Assembly (NCBI GenBank): GCA_040374085.1
Contig: JBEIVB010000001.1
Span: forward strand, 1-64,000
DNA length: 64,000 nucleotides
Origin: JBEIVB01 sp040374085
Lineage (GTDB): Bacteria > Bacteroidota > Bacteroidia > UBA4408
Reading direction: 5' to 3'
The notes under the pieces are model-generated. The model worked only from the letters and a program-made list of their open reading frames with translations. It did not search any database and was not told where the DNA came from. Below, piece after piece: positions 18,732 through 28,464 of the stretch. The position numbers and the translations under genes are program-made. Position 1 is the stretch's first letter. Each line of letters begins with the position of its first letter.

Positions 18732-20396
18732 CTACTTCGTACGCCACTCCAGTATTCGATTTAAAAGCGCTTGGGTAGATGCATCCGATGCTGAGGGCCT
18801 TTGGTTCCCACTTAGGAATGGGAGGAGACGGTTGGCCAAATGTTTTCCCAGTTCAACGCCCCATTGATCAAAACTGAACACATTCCAAATTACACCTTGA
18901 ACAAAAATCCGGTGCTCATAATATGCCACTAGCTGACCCAGCGTCCGAGGTCCCATTTGTTTCGAAAGGAACACATTCGACGGACGATTTCCATTAAAAA
19001 CCTTATAGGGCACCCATGTCTTCCACTCGCTTTCTGGCCTGCCGGTTTTCTCAAATTCAGCGCGCACCTGGTCCTCCGATTTACCCAGCATAAGTGCTTG
19101 AGGCTGGGCAAGAAAATTGGCTAAAAGCATGGGGTGGTGTTGCCCCAACTCTTGAAGGCTATTGGCCGGTGCAATAAAATCGACCGGAATCAAACGCGTG
19201 CCTTGATGCAAGAGTTGAAAAAAAGCGTGCTGACCGTTGGTACCGGGCTCTCCCCAAATGATGGGACCGGTATGATAATCAGTTTGCAGTCCGTTCCTGT
19301 CAATGGATTTACCGTTGCTTTCCATATCTGCTTGCTGCAGGTAAGCGGGCAAGCGATGAAGGTATTGGTCGTAGGGAATAACTGCATGGGCATGAGAGTC
19401 AAAGAATTCATGGTACCAGATTCCAAGCATGGCACCAACAACGGGAATGTTTTGGGGGAAGGGTGTGGTGGCGAAATGTTGATCCATTTCATGCGCACCA
19501 TCCAGCAAGTCTTGAAACCGATCAAATCCAATACCCAACGCAATGCTAAGGCCTATGGCGCTCCACAAGGAATACCTGCCTCCCACCCAATCCCAAAAAC
19601 CAAACACACAATCGGCATCGATTCCGAAATCGGCAACTGCGCTCAGGTTTGTAGATAGAGCCACAAAGTGTTTGGATACTGCCTCTTCGGTTCCAGCTGC
19701 CGAAACGAGCCAATCGCGGGCAGATTGGGCGTTGGACATCGTTTCCTGAGTCGTGAACGTTTTAGATGCCACCAAAAAAAGTGTGGATGCAGGGTCGAGG
19801 TGCTTGAGGGTTTCAACAAGATGCACCCCGTCCACGTTAGAAACAAAATGCACCGAGATTCCTTTATCTGCATAGGCTTTGAGGGCTTCTGTAACCATAA
19901 CCGGACCAAGATCAGACCCCCCAATTCCGATGTTCACTACATGGGCAAAAGGTTTGCCGCTGTATCCTTTTCGATGCCCGCTGTGGACCTCATCGCAAAA
20001 AACGCGCATGCAGTTTAAAACGCGCTGTACTTCAGGCATTACATCCTCACCATCTACCAAAACCTTCTGATGTGGAGGGGTACGCAAAGCGGTATGCAAA
20101 ACGGGCCTTCCCTCGGTTCTATTGATGGCCTCGCCCGAAAACATAGCCTGAATTGCGGCTTGCAAACCGCACTCTTCAGCCCATTTCATCAGCAGGTCAA
20201 AGCCTTGTCTGTCAATCCTATTTTTAGAAAAATCGAAGTACCAGTCGTTCCAGAGGAAGGTTAAATACTCCAGGCGCTTTTCTTCGCTGGCAAAAGCAGC
20301 AGAGATCGTGAATGAATCCCATTTGCGGGCAGATTCAGCAAGCTTTTTATAAGATAGGCAATGCTTGGGGTTTGTATTGGGGAATATCGCACTCAC
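18732..20396 (-). CDS. pgi: Glucose-6-phosphate isomerase
   Basis: 554 residues, full length. It interconverts glucose-6-phosphate and fructose-6-phosphate. Visible motifs are [32 protein letters not shown] and [19 protein letters not shown] (near residue 381, with the catalytic Glu and His). The start is GTG and overlaps the stop of the GH13 gene in GTGA; no ATG further upstream or nearby downstream fits the family N-terminus better. The coupling to two glucan hydrolases suggests that glucose released from stored or imported glucan enters glycolysis here. Confidence 0.96.
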   Translation of the reverse strand: MSAIFPNTNPKHCLSYKKLAESARKWDSFTISAAFASEEKRLEYLTFLWNDWYFDFSKNRIDRQGFDLLMKWAEECGLQAAIQAMFSGEAINRTEGRPVLHTALRTPPHQKVLVDGEDVMPEVQRVLNCMRVFCDEVHSGHRKGYSGKPFAHVVNIGIGGSDLGPVMVTEALKAYADKGISVHFVSNVDGVHLVETLKHLDPASTLFLVASKTFTTQETMSNAQSARDWLVSAAGTEEAVSKHFVALSTNLSAVADFGIDADCVFGFWDWVGGRYSLWSAIGLSIALGIGFDRFQDLLDGAHEMDQHFATTPFPQNIPVVGAMLGIWYHEFFDSHAHAVIPYDQYLHRLPAYLQQADMESNGKSIDRNGLQTDYHTGPIIWGEPGTNGQHAFFQLLHQGTRLIPVDFIAPANSLQELGQHHPMLLANFLAQPQALMLGKSEDQVRAEFEKTGRPESEWKTWVPYKVFNGNRPSNVFLSKQMGPRTLGQLVAYYEHRIFVQGVIWNVFSFDQWGVELGKHLANRLLPFLSGNQRPSASDASTQALLNRILEWRTK

Positions 20397-21736
20397 TGCT
20401 TTTCATTCTTGGTTAAAACCTTATAACCATAGGCAGGTATGTCGAGCTTGGAACCGGCTTTTAGGGCTTCCTTTTTGTTCGAAAAGACATCCATCCAATT
20501 GCCAGTTTTACCTTTAGGCACCTCCCAAGAGCGCACATTGCCACCCAAATTGAGTGCTACCAAAACCTGAGACAGAGAATTCTCGCGAGAAAAAACCAAC
20601 ATACCGTCCTCTGTTGAAGAATGCCAAACCAACTTACCTGCTTGTTCGCCTGCAAGAAGGGCTGGTTCACTCTTCTTGATCAAAAACAACCTTTCATAAA
20701 ACTCGGCAAGAGGATAATCTTTCCAATCAATCGCATCTTTATCAAAGAACTTTAAGTGCTTCTGAGACCTTGATTCCTGACCGGAATAGATTAAAGGCAT
20801 TCCGGGCACAGTGGCCATTAAAACTGCCATAGGCAGATGTGCTTCGCCAAATGCTTCAAACTCGGTAGCATTCCATGAATTCTCGTCGTGATTGGAAGTA
20901 AAGTACATGCGAAAATCAGAGGGAAGGTATTGCTTCGGTTGATCTTCGAAGTATTGCTTCAAGTCTGCAATCTTTTTCTTGCCTGCAAAATAATCTTTAC
21001 AGGTGTGATAAAAAGACCATGTATAGGTCATATCAAAGGCCTGGTGAAGTTCGGGTTTCTCTCCTTCTGCAAGCAATAGAAGAGGCTTTTGTTCTTTGAG
21101 CACCCTGCTGCAGGTAATCCAGAAATCGGTGGGAACCATTTCCGCTACATCGCATCGAAACCCATCCACGTTGGCTTTTTTGATCCAGAAGGTCATGGAT
21201 GAAATCATTTCATCGCGCAGGGCAGGTTTATCGTAGTTCAAATCCAGGACATCGCTCCAATCGGGAACAGGAGGAATCATTTTTCCCTGTTCTTGCGTGT
21301 AAAATTCAGGATGTTGTGTTACCCAAGGATGATCGGGCGAGGTATGGTTGGCAACCCAATCGAGAATGACTTTCATACCAAGGTTGTGTGCTTCATTTAC
21401 CAAGTGTTTAAAATCATCCAAGGTACCATGCTCGGGATTAACCTCGGTATAATCCTTCACCGCATAGTAACTGCCCAGTGACCCTTTTCGCTGTACCTCA
21501 CCTATGGGAAAAATGGGCATCAGCCAAAGGATATCAACGCCCATTTTCTTCAGTCTGGGAAGGTGGCTTTCAAATGCACGAAACGTACCCTCAGGGGTAA
21601 ATTGGCGAAGGTTAACCTCGTACATCACGGCGTTGCTTGCCCAATTGGGATGAGCCGGCTGATTGGATCGAGGAGCTTGGGCATGCATCATTATGGAAAT
21701 GATATTACACAGGGTGAAGACAGCTGTTTTTTTCAT
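20393..21736 (-). CDS. Periplasmic GH13 alpha-amylase family hydrolase
   Basis: 447 residues with a short signal peptide ([20 protein letters not shown], cleavage near HAQ-AP). The four GH13 regions are present: LDWVANHT (125-132), [10 protein letters not shown] with nucleophile Asp196, LLLAEGEK with acid/base Glu224, and [10 protein letters not shown] with Asp284. It should cleave alpha-1,4-glucans in the periplasm. It overlaps the GH57 gene upstream (ATGA) and pgi downstream (GTGA). The exact specificity (alpha-amylase, maltogenic or cyclodextrin-type) cannot be told from the motifs alone. Confidence 0.92.
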   Translation of the reverse strand: MKKTAVFTLCNIISIMMHAQAPRSNQPAHPNWASNAVMYEVNLRQFTPEGTFRAFESHLPRLKKMGVDILWLMPIFPIGEVQRKGSLGSYYAVKDYTEVNPEHGTLDDFKHLVNEAHNLGMKVILDWVANHTSPDHPWVTQHPEFYTQEQGKMIPPVPDWSDVLDLNYDKPALRDEMISSMTFWIKKANVDGFRCDVAEMVPTDFWITCSRVLKEQKPLLLLAEGEKPELHQAFDMTYTWSFYHTCKDYFAGKKKIADLKQYFEDQPKQYLPSDFRMYFTSNHDENSWNATEFEAFGEAHLPMAVLMATVPGMPLIYSGQESRSQKHLKFFDKDAIDWKDYPLAEFYERLFLIKKSEPALLAGEQAGKLVWHSSTEDGMLVFSRENSLSQVLVALNLGGNVRSWEVPKGKTGNWMDVFSNKKEALKAGSKLDIPAYGYKVLTKNEKQ

Positions 21737-24189
21737 GTATTTAGGGTTTTAAAAGAATCTTCATTGGTTTGCGGAATCTCCAGAGATATTGCCGAAGCAA
21801 GATGATTCAGCGCTCGCTCGTACTCTTTTAAGTGAACCGGAACGCTTACTTCACCTTGGGAAGAAAGCAAAAAAGGCCACACCTTGAACAACTCATTTTG
21901 GGCTTGCCACCAATCGGGGGCAATGGACAATCTATTGAGTACGTTGAGGGTGCGGTTGATGTTGGTTACCGCTTTCAACTCGCCCTTTTTGTTGGGCAAA
22001 TCACGAATTTCCAACATAATTCTTTTACCTGCCGCAAAGGCAATCTCTTCCTTCTCAAGCGGTACATTCCATGTTTGCACCTCCCTTGCCAGCTTCTCAA
22101 TGCGAGCAGGATACAATCGGGCATGATCGAAGCAATGCTTTAGATCTTGGTTTACCACCAAAAACAAATTCTGCAAAAAGAGACTGGGTACGGGCAAATT
22201 GGCTGACCGGAGCACTTGCATCATGTTGTAATTTCGGTTGTAAATCTTGCGGTAGCTGTCTTGGGCTTGTTCTAAATCTTGATCGACAATTTGCCTGATT
22301 ACCTTACGCTGCTCGTCTTTAAAAAGATTCCAAAGTGAGAACTTATCTTCGCCAAAGGAATCCTGCATATGGCCAATGACCTCAGAAACATTGGACGCTT
22401 CAAATGCGGCTATAACCTTTTGCTTCATGGCAGCATATTGGTCATCGTTCATCAAAGAAGAAGCATTTCCGATGATGTGATTTTGTCCAAGATAAAGTAC
22501 AGAAAAGTAGAACAACTTTTCTGAATACGTAATGTTTGAGAAAACCTTTGTTTTGCCCACTGCCAATCGAAGAGATCCAGCATCCATACGTTCGTAATCT
22601 TCACTCTCTGCCCGGTAATTGCAAATGGTGAGAGTTTCCGGAAACTCATCAAATAGTGAGGCTACCGCATAATGCATGCCCACCTTGGTGAGAGAGAGCT
22701 GAACCGGATCAATCTCGGTTCGGAACAATTGGGCTGCATGGGCAATTTCAGGCTTATTACTCGGCACCTGCTCCAGCAATGTTAGGAAATCGGAGAGCAG
22801 CTGTACCTTAGTTTCACTTTCCGCCAATTGAATGGCCCGGGCCGCATATTGCAAAATTTGCACCGTTTCAATTCCACTTACTTCATCAAAAAACCAACCG
22901 CAACTCGTGTACATAAGCAAAGACTGGCGCTGCATTTCCAGCATGCGTATGAACTTAGTTTTTTGAGCCCCCATGAGCTGTGCTCCGCAATGCGAAAAAA
23001 TAAAACGATCGACATTGACTTCCGATCGATCCATCATTACTTCAATATAATGATTTCTTGCTCTCCAAACATCCGCAACAAAAGGAGATAGCTGCTCTTC
23101 AAAAATGGGTGTAAGCCGATCTCGTAACCAATCCAACGCACGGCGAAGAGGGCCTCGCCAGGATTGGTTCCAAGAAGGATTTCCGCCCGTATTGCAACCG
23201 CAATCGGAACGCCAGCGCTCGATTCCGTGCATGCAAGACCATGATGAGCTCTCTTCTATTTGTACTTCATGGGTGGGTGGAAATCGTTCTAGAAAAGCGG
23301 CATAATTGATCAGCTCAACACCTTCTGCTCGGGTCAATTCATCCAAACAAAAGGCAAGAGCCATGTCGCCGTGCTTGTGATGATGGCCATAACTTTCACC
23401 ATCGGTTGCGATGTGAACCAGCTGAGGTTCTTCATGCATTTCAAATCGGGAAAGGAGTTCTGAAGCAAAGCTCTTTCCATCGTCCAAAAGGTGATTGAAA
23501 GCCACCTTACGAGAAGATTCTCCATCGTAAAAAAACACTGAGATCGACCGGCCACTCGGTAGATGAACCGCATAAGGCCTGGTGGTGTTCAGGGTGTATT
23601 CGTTCACCGGTTCCCATACGCCCTGCTGCAATGCCTTCACAGCCCGCGCTTGGCGAGGAGCCAGCACTGTGAACCTGATTCCATACTCGGCGAGCACCTC
23701 CAGCGTTTCCGTGTCAACAGCGGTTTCAGCAAGCCACATGCCTTCCGGTTTTCGTGCAAAACGATGTTCAAAATCCCGTATGCCCCAGGCCACCTGAGTT
23801 TCCTTGTCGCGACGGTTTGCAAGCGGAAGAATGATGTGGTTGTAAACTTGTGCAATGGCATTTCCATGCCCTTGATTTACTGCTGCACTCTGAATGTCTG
23901 CATCCAAAATGGCCCGGTAAGCCAAGGGTGCATGCGTTTCTAGCCAATGCAAAAGAGTTGAACCGAAGTTGAATGAGATGCCCCGATAATTGTTTACGAT
24001 GTTGGTGATGAGTCCTTGAGCATTAAGAATGCGACTGAAGGCATTTGGACCATAGCATTCGAAGGCAATTCGAGAGTTCCAATCGTGAAAAGGGTGGGCC
24101 GAATCTTGCTGCTCTATAACTTCCAACCAAGCATTTTCGCGAGGCGGCTGGTAAAAATGGCCATGAATACAAACAAAGCGGTTCGACAT
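21733..24189 (-). CDS. GH57 family glycoside hydrolase (DUF3536 type)
   Basis: 818 residues from the ATG at 24189. This start places the family motif CIHGHFYQPPREN at residues 7-19; the open frame goes on upstream to 24249 but with no family-like sequence. The nucleophile region is GMWLAETAVD (Glu155) and the acid/base region is ATDGESYGHHHKHGD (Asp263). A long helical C-terminal half matches the DUF3536 extension. GH57 enzymes act on alpha-glucans as amylase, branching enzyme or 4-alpha-glucanotransferase. No signal peptide is seen, so it is probably cytoplasmic, unlike the GH13 partner. It is the first gene of the GH57-GH13-pgi run. Confidence 0.9.
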   Translation of the reverse strand: MSNRFVCIHGHFYQPPRENAWLEVIEQQDSAHPFHDWNSRIAFECYGPNAFSRILNAQGLITNIVNNYRGISFNFGSTLLHWLETHAPLAYRAILDADIQSAAVNQGHGNAIAQVYNHIILPLANRRDKETQVAWGIRDFEHRFARKPEGMWLAETAVDTETLEVLAEYGIRFTVLAPRQARAVKALQQGVWEPVNEYTLNTTRPYAVHLPSGRSISVFFYDGESSRKVAFNHLLDDGKSFASELLSRFEMHEEPQLVHIATDGESYGHHHKHGDMALAFCLDELTRAEGVELINYAAFLERFPPTHEVQIEESSSWSCMHGIERWRSDCGCNTGGNPSWNQSWRGPLRRALDWLRDRLTPIFEEQLSPFVADVWRARNHYIEVMMDRSEVNVDRFIFSHCGAQLMGAQKTKFIRMLEMQRQSLLMYTSCGWFFDEVSGIETVQILQYAARAIQLAESETKVQLLSDFLTLLEQVPSNKPEIAHAAQLFRTEIDPVQLSLTKVGMHYAVASLFDEFPETLTICNYRAESEDYERMDAGSLRLAVGKTKVFSNITYSEKLFYFSVLYLGQNHIIGNASSLMNDDQYAAMKQKVIAAFEASNVSEVIGHMQDSFGEDKFSLWNLFKDEQRKVIRQIVDQDLEQAQDSYRKIYNRNYNMMQVLRSANLPVPSLFLQNLFLVVNQDLKHCFDHARLYPARIEKLAREVQTWNVPLEKEEIAFAAGKRIMLEIRDLPNKKGELKAVTNINRTLNVLNRLSIAPDWWQAQNELFKVWPFLLSSQGEVSVPVHLKEYERALNHLASAISLEIPQTNEDSFKTLNT

Positions 24190-24253
24190 GGAGAGTAAGT
24201 TCCGAAATCGAGGCCAAAGTAGGCAATTGTCATGAGAACACTTTGACAATTAC

Positions 24254-24284
24254 TTTGTTCACCCATGAGATTGCAGTAGATTTG
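24254..24284 (+). promoter_or_regulatory. Full Bacteroidota promoter TTTG-N19-TAGATTTG
   Basis: TTTG at 24254-24257 and TAGATTTG at 24277-24284 are exactly 19 bases apart, the consensus form. The -7 box ends 5 bases before the ATG of the M23 gene, which implies an mRNA with little or no 5' leader. Confidence 0.82.
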
Positions 24285-24289
24285 GTGCC

Positions 24290-26047
24290 ATGACTAAGGG
24301 GCATTTTGGGCGAGGTTGGTTTGCATTCTGTTTTTTCGTGTTGTTTTCGTCCTGCTTGTATGCTCAAAAAAACGCAGTGGTAATCGATTCTGGGTGGGTT
24401 TCTCCTTTGGATGTTCCACTTGAGGTTTCGGGAAACTTTGGTGAACTAAGGCGCAATCATTTTCACTCTGGATTGGATTTGAGAACCGGCGGAGAAGAGG
24501 GCCTGATGGTTCATGCCGTTTCCGGTGGGTTTGTTTCGCGGATAAAAGTATCTGCTGTAGGTTATGGAAAGGCCATTTACATTACGCATGCCAATGGCTT
24601 GGTTAGTGTGTATGCTCATTTGCAACGGTATGCAGATCCTATTGCTCAATGGGTTCGGAACAAGCAATACGAACAAGAGTCGTTTGAAGTTGACATTCTG
24701 TTGAAGCCGGACCTTTTTCCGGTAAAGCAGGGCGACACCTTGGGCCTTTCCGGAAACTCAGGAGGTTCAGAAGGTCCTCATCTTCATTTTGAATTGCGGG
24801 ATGTAAAAACCGAGTGGCCCATTAATCCTGAGCTGTTGGGGTTTCACACATCCGATACCATTCCACCCATTGCAGTTCAACTTGCTGCAATTCCATTAAC
24901 GGTATCCAGTTGCGTCAACCGGAGTTTTCACACACGCAAATTCAAGTTCAAAAAAACACCATCAGGTTATCAATTGGCAGCAGAAGATACTGTGGTATTA
25001 CATGGAGTGGTAGGATTTGCCATTGAAGCCTATGACCAAGAGAACGCGAGTTCGAATCGTAATGGTGTTTACGAAACGGTGATGAAACGCGATGGAAAAA
25101 TCTTATATCATTCCAAAATACAAAGCTTAGCATTCGAGCAAACGAGGGCCGTAAACGCTCATATTTTATATGATGAAAAAATAAACAACGGAGAGTCTAT
25201 TCAGCGGTGTTTTGTATTACCCGGTAATCCTTTGCCCATATACCCAACCAGACCCAATCGAAACGATTTGCTCTACGATCGAGACACGGTGCACACCATT
25301 TCTTTTGAGCTTACAGATGCAAGTGGGAATCGAACGGAGTTCTCTTTCCCTGTATCCTCGACCTCTGAGGTAAGGGTGCCCACGTCCATCACAGAGTCTA
25401 CAGCAGAACCGGTGGCATTTTGGTACAGCAACGTTCCAAATCGGTTTAAACGAGACGGTATTGAAGTGTTTGCGCCCAAAGGAGTCCTGTATGACGATGT
25501 GCCGCTGCAGTTTTCGGTTGAACCCACAAAAGGCATCCTGAAACCGAGCCTCATAAAAATCCATCGGGAAGATGTTCCGGTTCATACTGCTTTATCCATT
25601 GGCATAGATGCGCGGAACATACCCAAAAAATTAAAACGTTTTGCTTATGTGGCCGGATTGCAGAATGGCGACTGGGGATATGAAGGCAATGAGTGGGATG
25701 CTGCTCAGCATTGGATTCGAGCCAGAGCCAAACACTTTGGCTGTTTTTCTTTGCAGACCGATTCAACCAAACCAACCATTCAAATGCTGGAGGGACCCAA
25801 AAAGGGCAAATACTGGAGTGGAAAGGAAATACGATTTAAAATTTCGGATGCCCAAAGCGGAATTGGCAGCTACAGGGGAGTGTTGGATGGAAGGTTCATT
25901 TTATTTGCATACGATGCTAAGAGCGCGACCCTTCGGTATGAGGTGGATACACATTTGACCTCCTCTTCAGAGCTGCACCTATTGAGTTTGGAAGTTGCGG
26001 ATAGGGTAGGCAACGTACGGCGTTACCGTGTAAAATTCAGGCATTAA
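24290..26047 (+). CDS. M23 family metallopeptidase
   Basis: 585 residues. The signal peptide covers residues 1-26 (FAFCFFVLFSSCLYAQ). The LytM/M23 domain lies at about 45-175, with zinc ligands in HSGLD (His59, Asp63) and HLHFE (His164, His166) and the YGKAIYITHANGLVSVYAHL core. Because all ligands are present it should be an active endopeptidase cutting peptidoglycan cross-links. The long C-terminal part (about 200-585) is beta-rich and I do not recognise it. It may bind a partner or wall polymer. It stands alone, divergent from the GH57 gene. Confidence 0.93.
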   Translation: MTKGHFGRGWFAFCFFVLFSSCLYAQKNAVVIDSGWVSPLDVPLEVSGNFGELRRNHFHSGLDLRTGGEEGLMVHAVSGGFVSRIKVSAVGYGKAIYITHANGLVSVYAHLQRYADPIAQWVRNKQYEQESFEVDILLKPDLFPVKQGDTLGLSGNSGGSEGPHLHFELRDVKTEWPINPELLGFHTSDTIPPIAVQLAAIPLTVSSCVNRSFHTRKFKFKKTPSGYQLAAEDTVVLHGVVGFAIEAYDQENASSNRNGVYETVMKRDGKILYHSKIQSLAFEQTRAVNAHILYDEKINNGESIQRCFVLPGNPLPIYPTRPNRNDLLYDRDTVHTISFELTDASGNRTEFSFPVSSTSEVRVPTSITESTAEPVAFWYSNVPNRFKRDGIEVFAPKGVLYDDVPLQFSVEPTKGILKPSLIKIHREDVPVHTALSIGIDARNIPKKLKRFAYVAGLQNGDWGYEGNEWDAAQHWIRARAKHFGCFSLQTDSTKPTIQMLEGPKKGKYWSGKEIRFKISDAQSGIGSYRGVLDGRFILFAYDAKSATLRYEVDTHLTSSSELHLLSLEVADRVGNVRRYRVKFRH

Positions 26048-26053
26048 AGGCCT

Positions 26054-26084
26054 TTTGTTGAGTAAGAAAAACTTTCTACTTTTG
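26054..26084 (+). promoter_or_regulatory. Full Bacteroidota promoter TTTG-N19-TACTTTTG for tRNA-His
   Basis: TTTG at 26054-26057 and TACTTTTG at 26077-26084 are exactly 19 bases apart. The box ends 12 bases before the mature 5' end of tRNA-His, which leaves a short leader for RNase P to remove. Confidence 0.88.
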
Positions 26085-26096
26085 CACTCCCAAGAT

Positions 26097-26171
26097 GGTG
26101 GATGTAGCTCAGCAGGTTAGAGCATCAGATTGTGATTCTGAGGGTCGCCGGTTCGAGCCCGGTCTTCCACC
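26097..26171 (+). tRNA. tRNA-His (GTG)
   Basis: The cloverleaf reads clearly. The D arm is GCTCAGCAGGTTAGAGC, the anticodon loop TTGTGAT gives GTG, and the T arm is GCCGGTTCGAGCCCGGT. An extra 5' G (26097) pairs with C73 (26171), the identity mark of bacterial tRNA-His. The acceptor stem has one T-T mismatch at pair 6-67. CCA is not encoded. Confidence 0.96.
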
Positions 26172-26174
26172 CTA

Positions 26175-26207
26175 AGAGGCCTCCCAACGCGGAGGCCTTA
26201 TTTTTTT
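26175..26207 (+). terminator. Terminator of tRNA-His
   Basis: GGCCTCC (26178-26184) pairs with GGAGGCC (26191-26197), extended by AA/TT pairs, followed by a run of seven T (26201-26207). The distal arm runs directly into the stop codon (26198-26200) of the convergent DUF3109 gene. On the minus strand no T-run follows. Confidence 0.88.
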
Positions 26208-26776
26208 GGGTGCAGCAAATCGGCCGCAACCTTAAGTTGGCGGTACCAAGCTGCTCCATATTTGCGTTCGAGAGGAGCCTTTAAAAACTCATAAACCTTA
26301 ACACCCAGCTTTGCGCCGCAGCCTGTTGCAGGCTTGCAGACCTCCCAACGATCGTAGCGCAGAATGTCGAAGGCAGCCTTTTTCTGAACGCGAATGGGAT
26401 ACAGGTGGCAGGAAATGGGCTTTTGAAAAGAGGATTTCCCTGCCTGATACGCCTCTTCCATGCTGCATTTCGCCACCCCTTTGGTATCAAAAAAAACAAA
26501 GGCACAGGGGCCTTTGTCCGGCATGAGGGGGGTTACCCAATCTCCATCGTCATCTTTAATGCAAACGCCTTGATCGGTCACTACTTGCTTTCCTTCTGCC
26601 GTCATGTATTCACCAATGGCATCCAGATTGTCGAGGATGAGATTCGCTTCGTCGAGCTCAAGTGGAGCTCCAGAGTCCCCCGCCACACAACAAGCACCCT
26701 TACAGGCGCTCAAATCGCAAACAAAGGCCTCCTGAAACAGAGCCTCATCAACAAGAGTTTGATCGATGGATATCAT
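26198..26776 (-). CDS. DUF3109 family Cys-rich protein
   Basis: 192 residues. Cys residues are in clustered patterns (FVCDLSACKGACC near 18-30, then GVC, GPCAF, KCSMEEA, ISCHLYP and EVCKPATGC). The ISCHLYP segment resembles the YkgJ-type Cys-cluster proteins, so a zinc or iron-sulfur site is likely. The function is unknown. It begins 2 bases after the stop of the FkbM gene and is probably co-transcribed with it. Confidence 0.82.
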   Translation of the reverse strand: MISIDQTLVDEALFQEAFVCDLSACKGACCVAGDSGAPLELDEANLILDNLDAIGEYMTAEGKQVVTDQGVCIKDDDGDWVTPLMPDKGPCAFVFFDTKGVAKCSMEEAYQAGKSSFQKPISCHLYPIRVQKKAAFDILRYDRWEVCKPATGCGAKLGVKVYEFLKAPLERKYGAAWYRQLKVAADLLHPKK

Positions 26777-26778
26777 GT

Positions 26779-27525
26779 TTATGCGATTGAGGAGGTGGGG
26801 TTAAAGATCAGGTTTAAGGCCGGCATGCCTTCATGCCAAGGGACAAGGGCGCGGCCATCGAAGATAAAAACGCTGTATCCCATAGGCAACAAAGATTCCA
26901 ATACTTGTTTGCGGTTCTCTGAATCCCACAATTCTGCTACCACCCATGGCTTCCAAAGGCGGAGGGTGGAAATGGCACCTTTAATCACCGAAGATTCGAA
27001 ATTCTCAACATCCAACTTAATAGCCGCAACGGGCACATCAGCATAATGGGCAGCCAGGAAATCATCCAGGGTATCTACCGGTACGCTTTCCACCTCATCC
27101 TCTGAGCCGGCCGGCATTTCATTGGATACCACATGGCTGAGTCCTTGTTTTTTAACGCCTTTCAGGGTTGGCATAGCCATGCTTAAGGTTCCTTTGCGGT
27201 CGCCCAAAGCAAGGGCATAAATGGAAAGGTTATGAATGCCATACGTTTCTCTTATACGCTGCAAAACCTCTCTGTTCTTCCGCATGGGTTCAAAAGCAAG
27301 CACCTGCTGTTTGGGATGAATGCGGCACATGTGCACACTCAAAATACCCAGGTTGGCACCCACATCCAGAATCAAACCCTCCTGAGGTACACAATCCAGA
27401 AAAGGAAATATGTGTCGCTCGGCTTTGTCCCATCGAAGGGTAAGTACTTTGAATTTGCAGAACCAAAATAGATACCGCTCAAAGCCCAGCAAACGCTGTA
27501 AAACAAACTGAAGCCACGCCTTCAT
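26779..27525 (-). CDS. FkbM family methyltransferase
   Basis: 248 residues from the ATG at 27525; a TTG five codons upstream (27540) is possible but less likely. The class I fold shows in LILDVGANLGILSVHM (SAM loop) and VLAFEPMRKNREVL (ribose-binding acid). The FkbM-specific part VDTLDDFLAAH...IKLDVENFESSVIKGA is also present. The family O-methylates polyketides or glycans; the substrate here is unknown. It leads into the DUF3109 gene 2 bases downstream. It may act on a surface sugar, but no glycosyltransferase is adjacent. Confidence 0.88.
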   Translation of the reverse strand: MKAWLQFVLQRLLGFERYLFWFCKFKVLTLRWDKAERHIFPFLDCVPQEGLILDVGANLGILSVHMCRIHPKQQVLAFEPMRKNREVLQRIRETYGIHNLSIYALALGDRKGTLSMAMPTLKGVKKQGLSHVVSNEMPAGSEDEVESVPVDTLDDFLAAHYADVPVAAIKLDVENFESSVIKGAISTLRLWKPWVVAELWDSENRKQVLESLLPMGYSVFIFDGRALVPWHEGMPALNLIFNPTSSIA

Positions 27526-27568
27526 TTCATCCGGACGCAAAGTCCAATATGGCAGTAGATGTATAACA

Positions 27569-28462
27569 TTATGGAAATGTTACCTCCTTAATCACAATGG
27601 ATTCGGCACAAAACCAACCCACTGCGCGTACATTGGAATTTTTATTTTGGTTAAGCACGTTGGTGGGCACATTTACGGGCGGCCGGGCAAACAAACCGGT
27701 ATTGGTCATTTGATTCTGAGCCAGGTTCAGAAAGGTATAAGTTGGAACACCAATGGAGTGCAGTTCAATGCGTGCCTTCTCTCCGGATTTGTACCGCTCT
27801 GGGGTGAGGCGAAAGATAATAGGAGGAATAAACTGAACTCCATCGGAACCGGGTCCAAACGCGCCATCATAAGCCAAATTCATATCCTGTGGATCATTGA
27901 AAAACACCCCGTTTCGGTAAGCTTTAAACCAATAGGCGTTGGCTTGCCCGGGAATATCTTTTGCCTTCATGGTTAACTGATAACCGGCCTCCAAGGTGTC
28001 TGGTCCACGCGTTTCAGCAGGCTTGTATTCATACCCCAAACTGTCTATATCCGGAACACTGTCCATCTTGGCTGCAGAGGTAAACTTTTCACCTTTGTAA
28101 TTGATTTCGAGTACATATACATTGGGTGGAATGCCAAAAGGAATGGTTTGGCCCGGTGAGGGATTCCAAACATAATCGCCGTTGGCATCGTCGTCTTTAA
28201 ATTCAAAAACACGACCCAACAAGTCGGTGATTTTTACCGTTGCACCCAGCGCAGGTGGCAGTGGCGCATTGTTTAAATAAGGAGTGGTCATGCGCAAACG
28301 AATGACCTGAGTTCCGGGAAGATTATTTACAAATGCATCAACCTGGAGTTGCGGCTGTCCCTCGGGTGCAGCAACGTCAACGCGATCTTCGCAGCCGGGA
28401 AACAGAACAACTGCTGCCAACAGCAACGCAACAAAAATCGGCATGTGAATTTTGGTGTTCAT
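27569..28462 (-). CDS. DUF4249 lipoprotein partner of the TonB receptor
   Basis: 297 residues. The lipoprotein signal peptide ends VLFPGC, with Cys24 as the lipid site. The rest is beta-rich and matches DUF4249, a domain seen almost only in Bacteroidota directly after a CRD-type TonB receptor. In position it corresponds to a SusD-like surface partner, though it is unrelated in sequence. It starts 2 bases after the receptor stop. The ligand is unknown. Confidence 0.86.
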   Translation of the reverse strand: MNTKIHMPIFVALLLAAVVLFPGCEDRVDVAAPEGQPQLQVDAFVNNLPGTQVIRLRMTTPYLNNAPLPPALGATVKITDLLGRVFEFKDDDANGDYVWNPSPGQTIPFGIPPNVYVLEINYKGEKFTSAAKMDSVPDIDSLGYEYKPAETRGPDTLEAGYQLTMKAKDIPGQANAYWFKAYRNGVFFNDPQDMNLAYDGAFGPGSDGVQFIPPIIFRLTPERYKSGEKARIELHSIGVPTYTFLNLAQNQMTNTGLFARPPVNVPTNVLNQNKNSNVRAVGWFCAESIVIKEVTFP

Positions 28463-28464
28463 GA

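Noticed and set aside
19134..19658. Plus-strand reading frame of 174 codons inside pgi
   Set aside because: It is opposite strongly conserved pgi motifs, has no promoter and resembles no family.
24190..24249. Longer N-terminus for the GH57 protein
   Set aside because: The family motif should stand a few residues from the start; the extra 20 residues are not related to the family.
26405..27046. Plus-strand reading frame across DUF3109 and FkbM genes
   Set aside because: It crosses the boundary of two genes with clear family motifs on the other strand.
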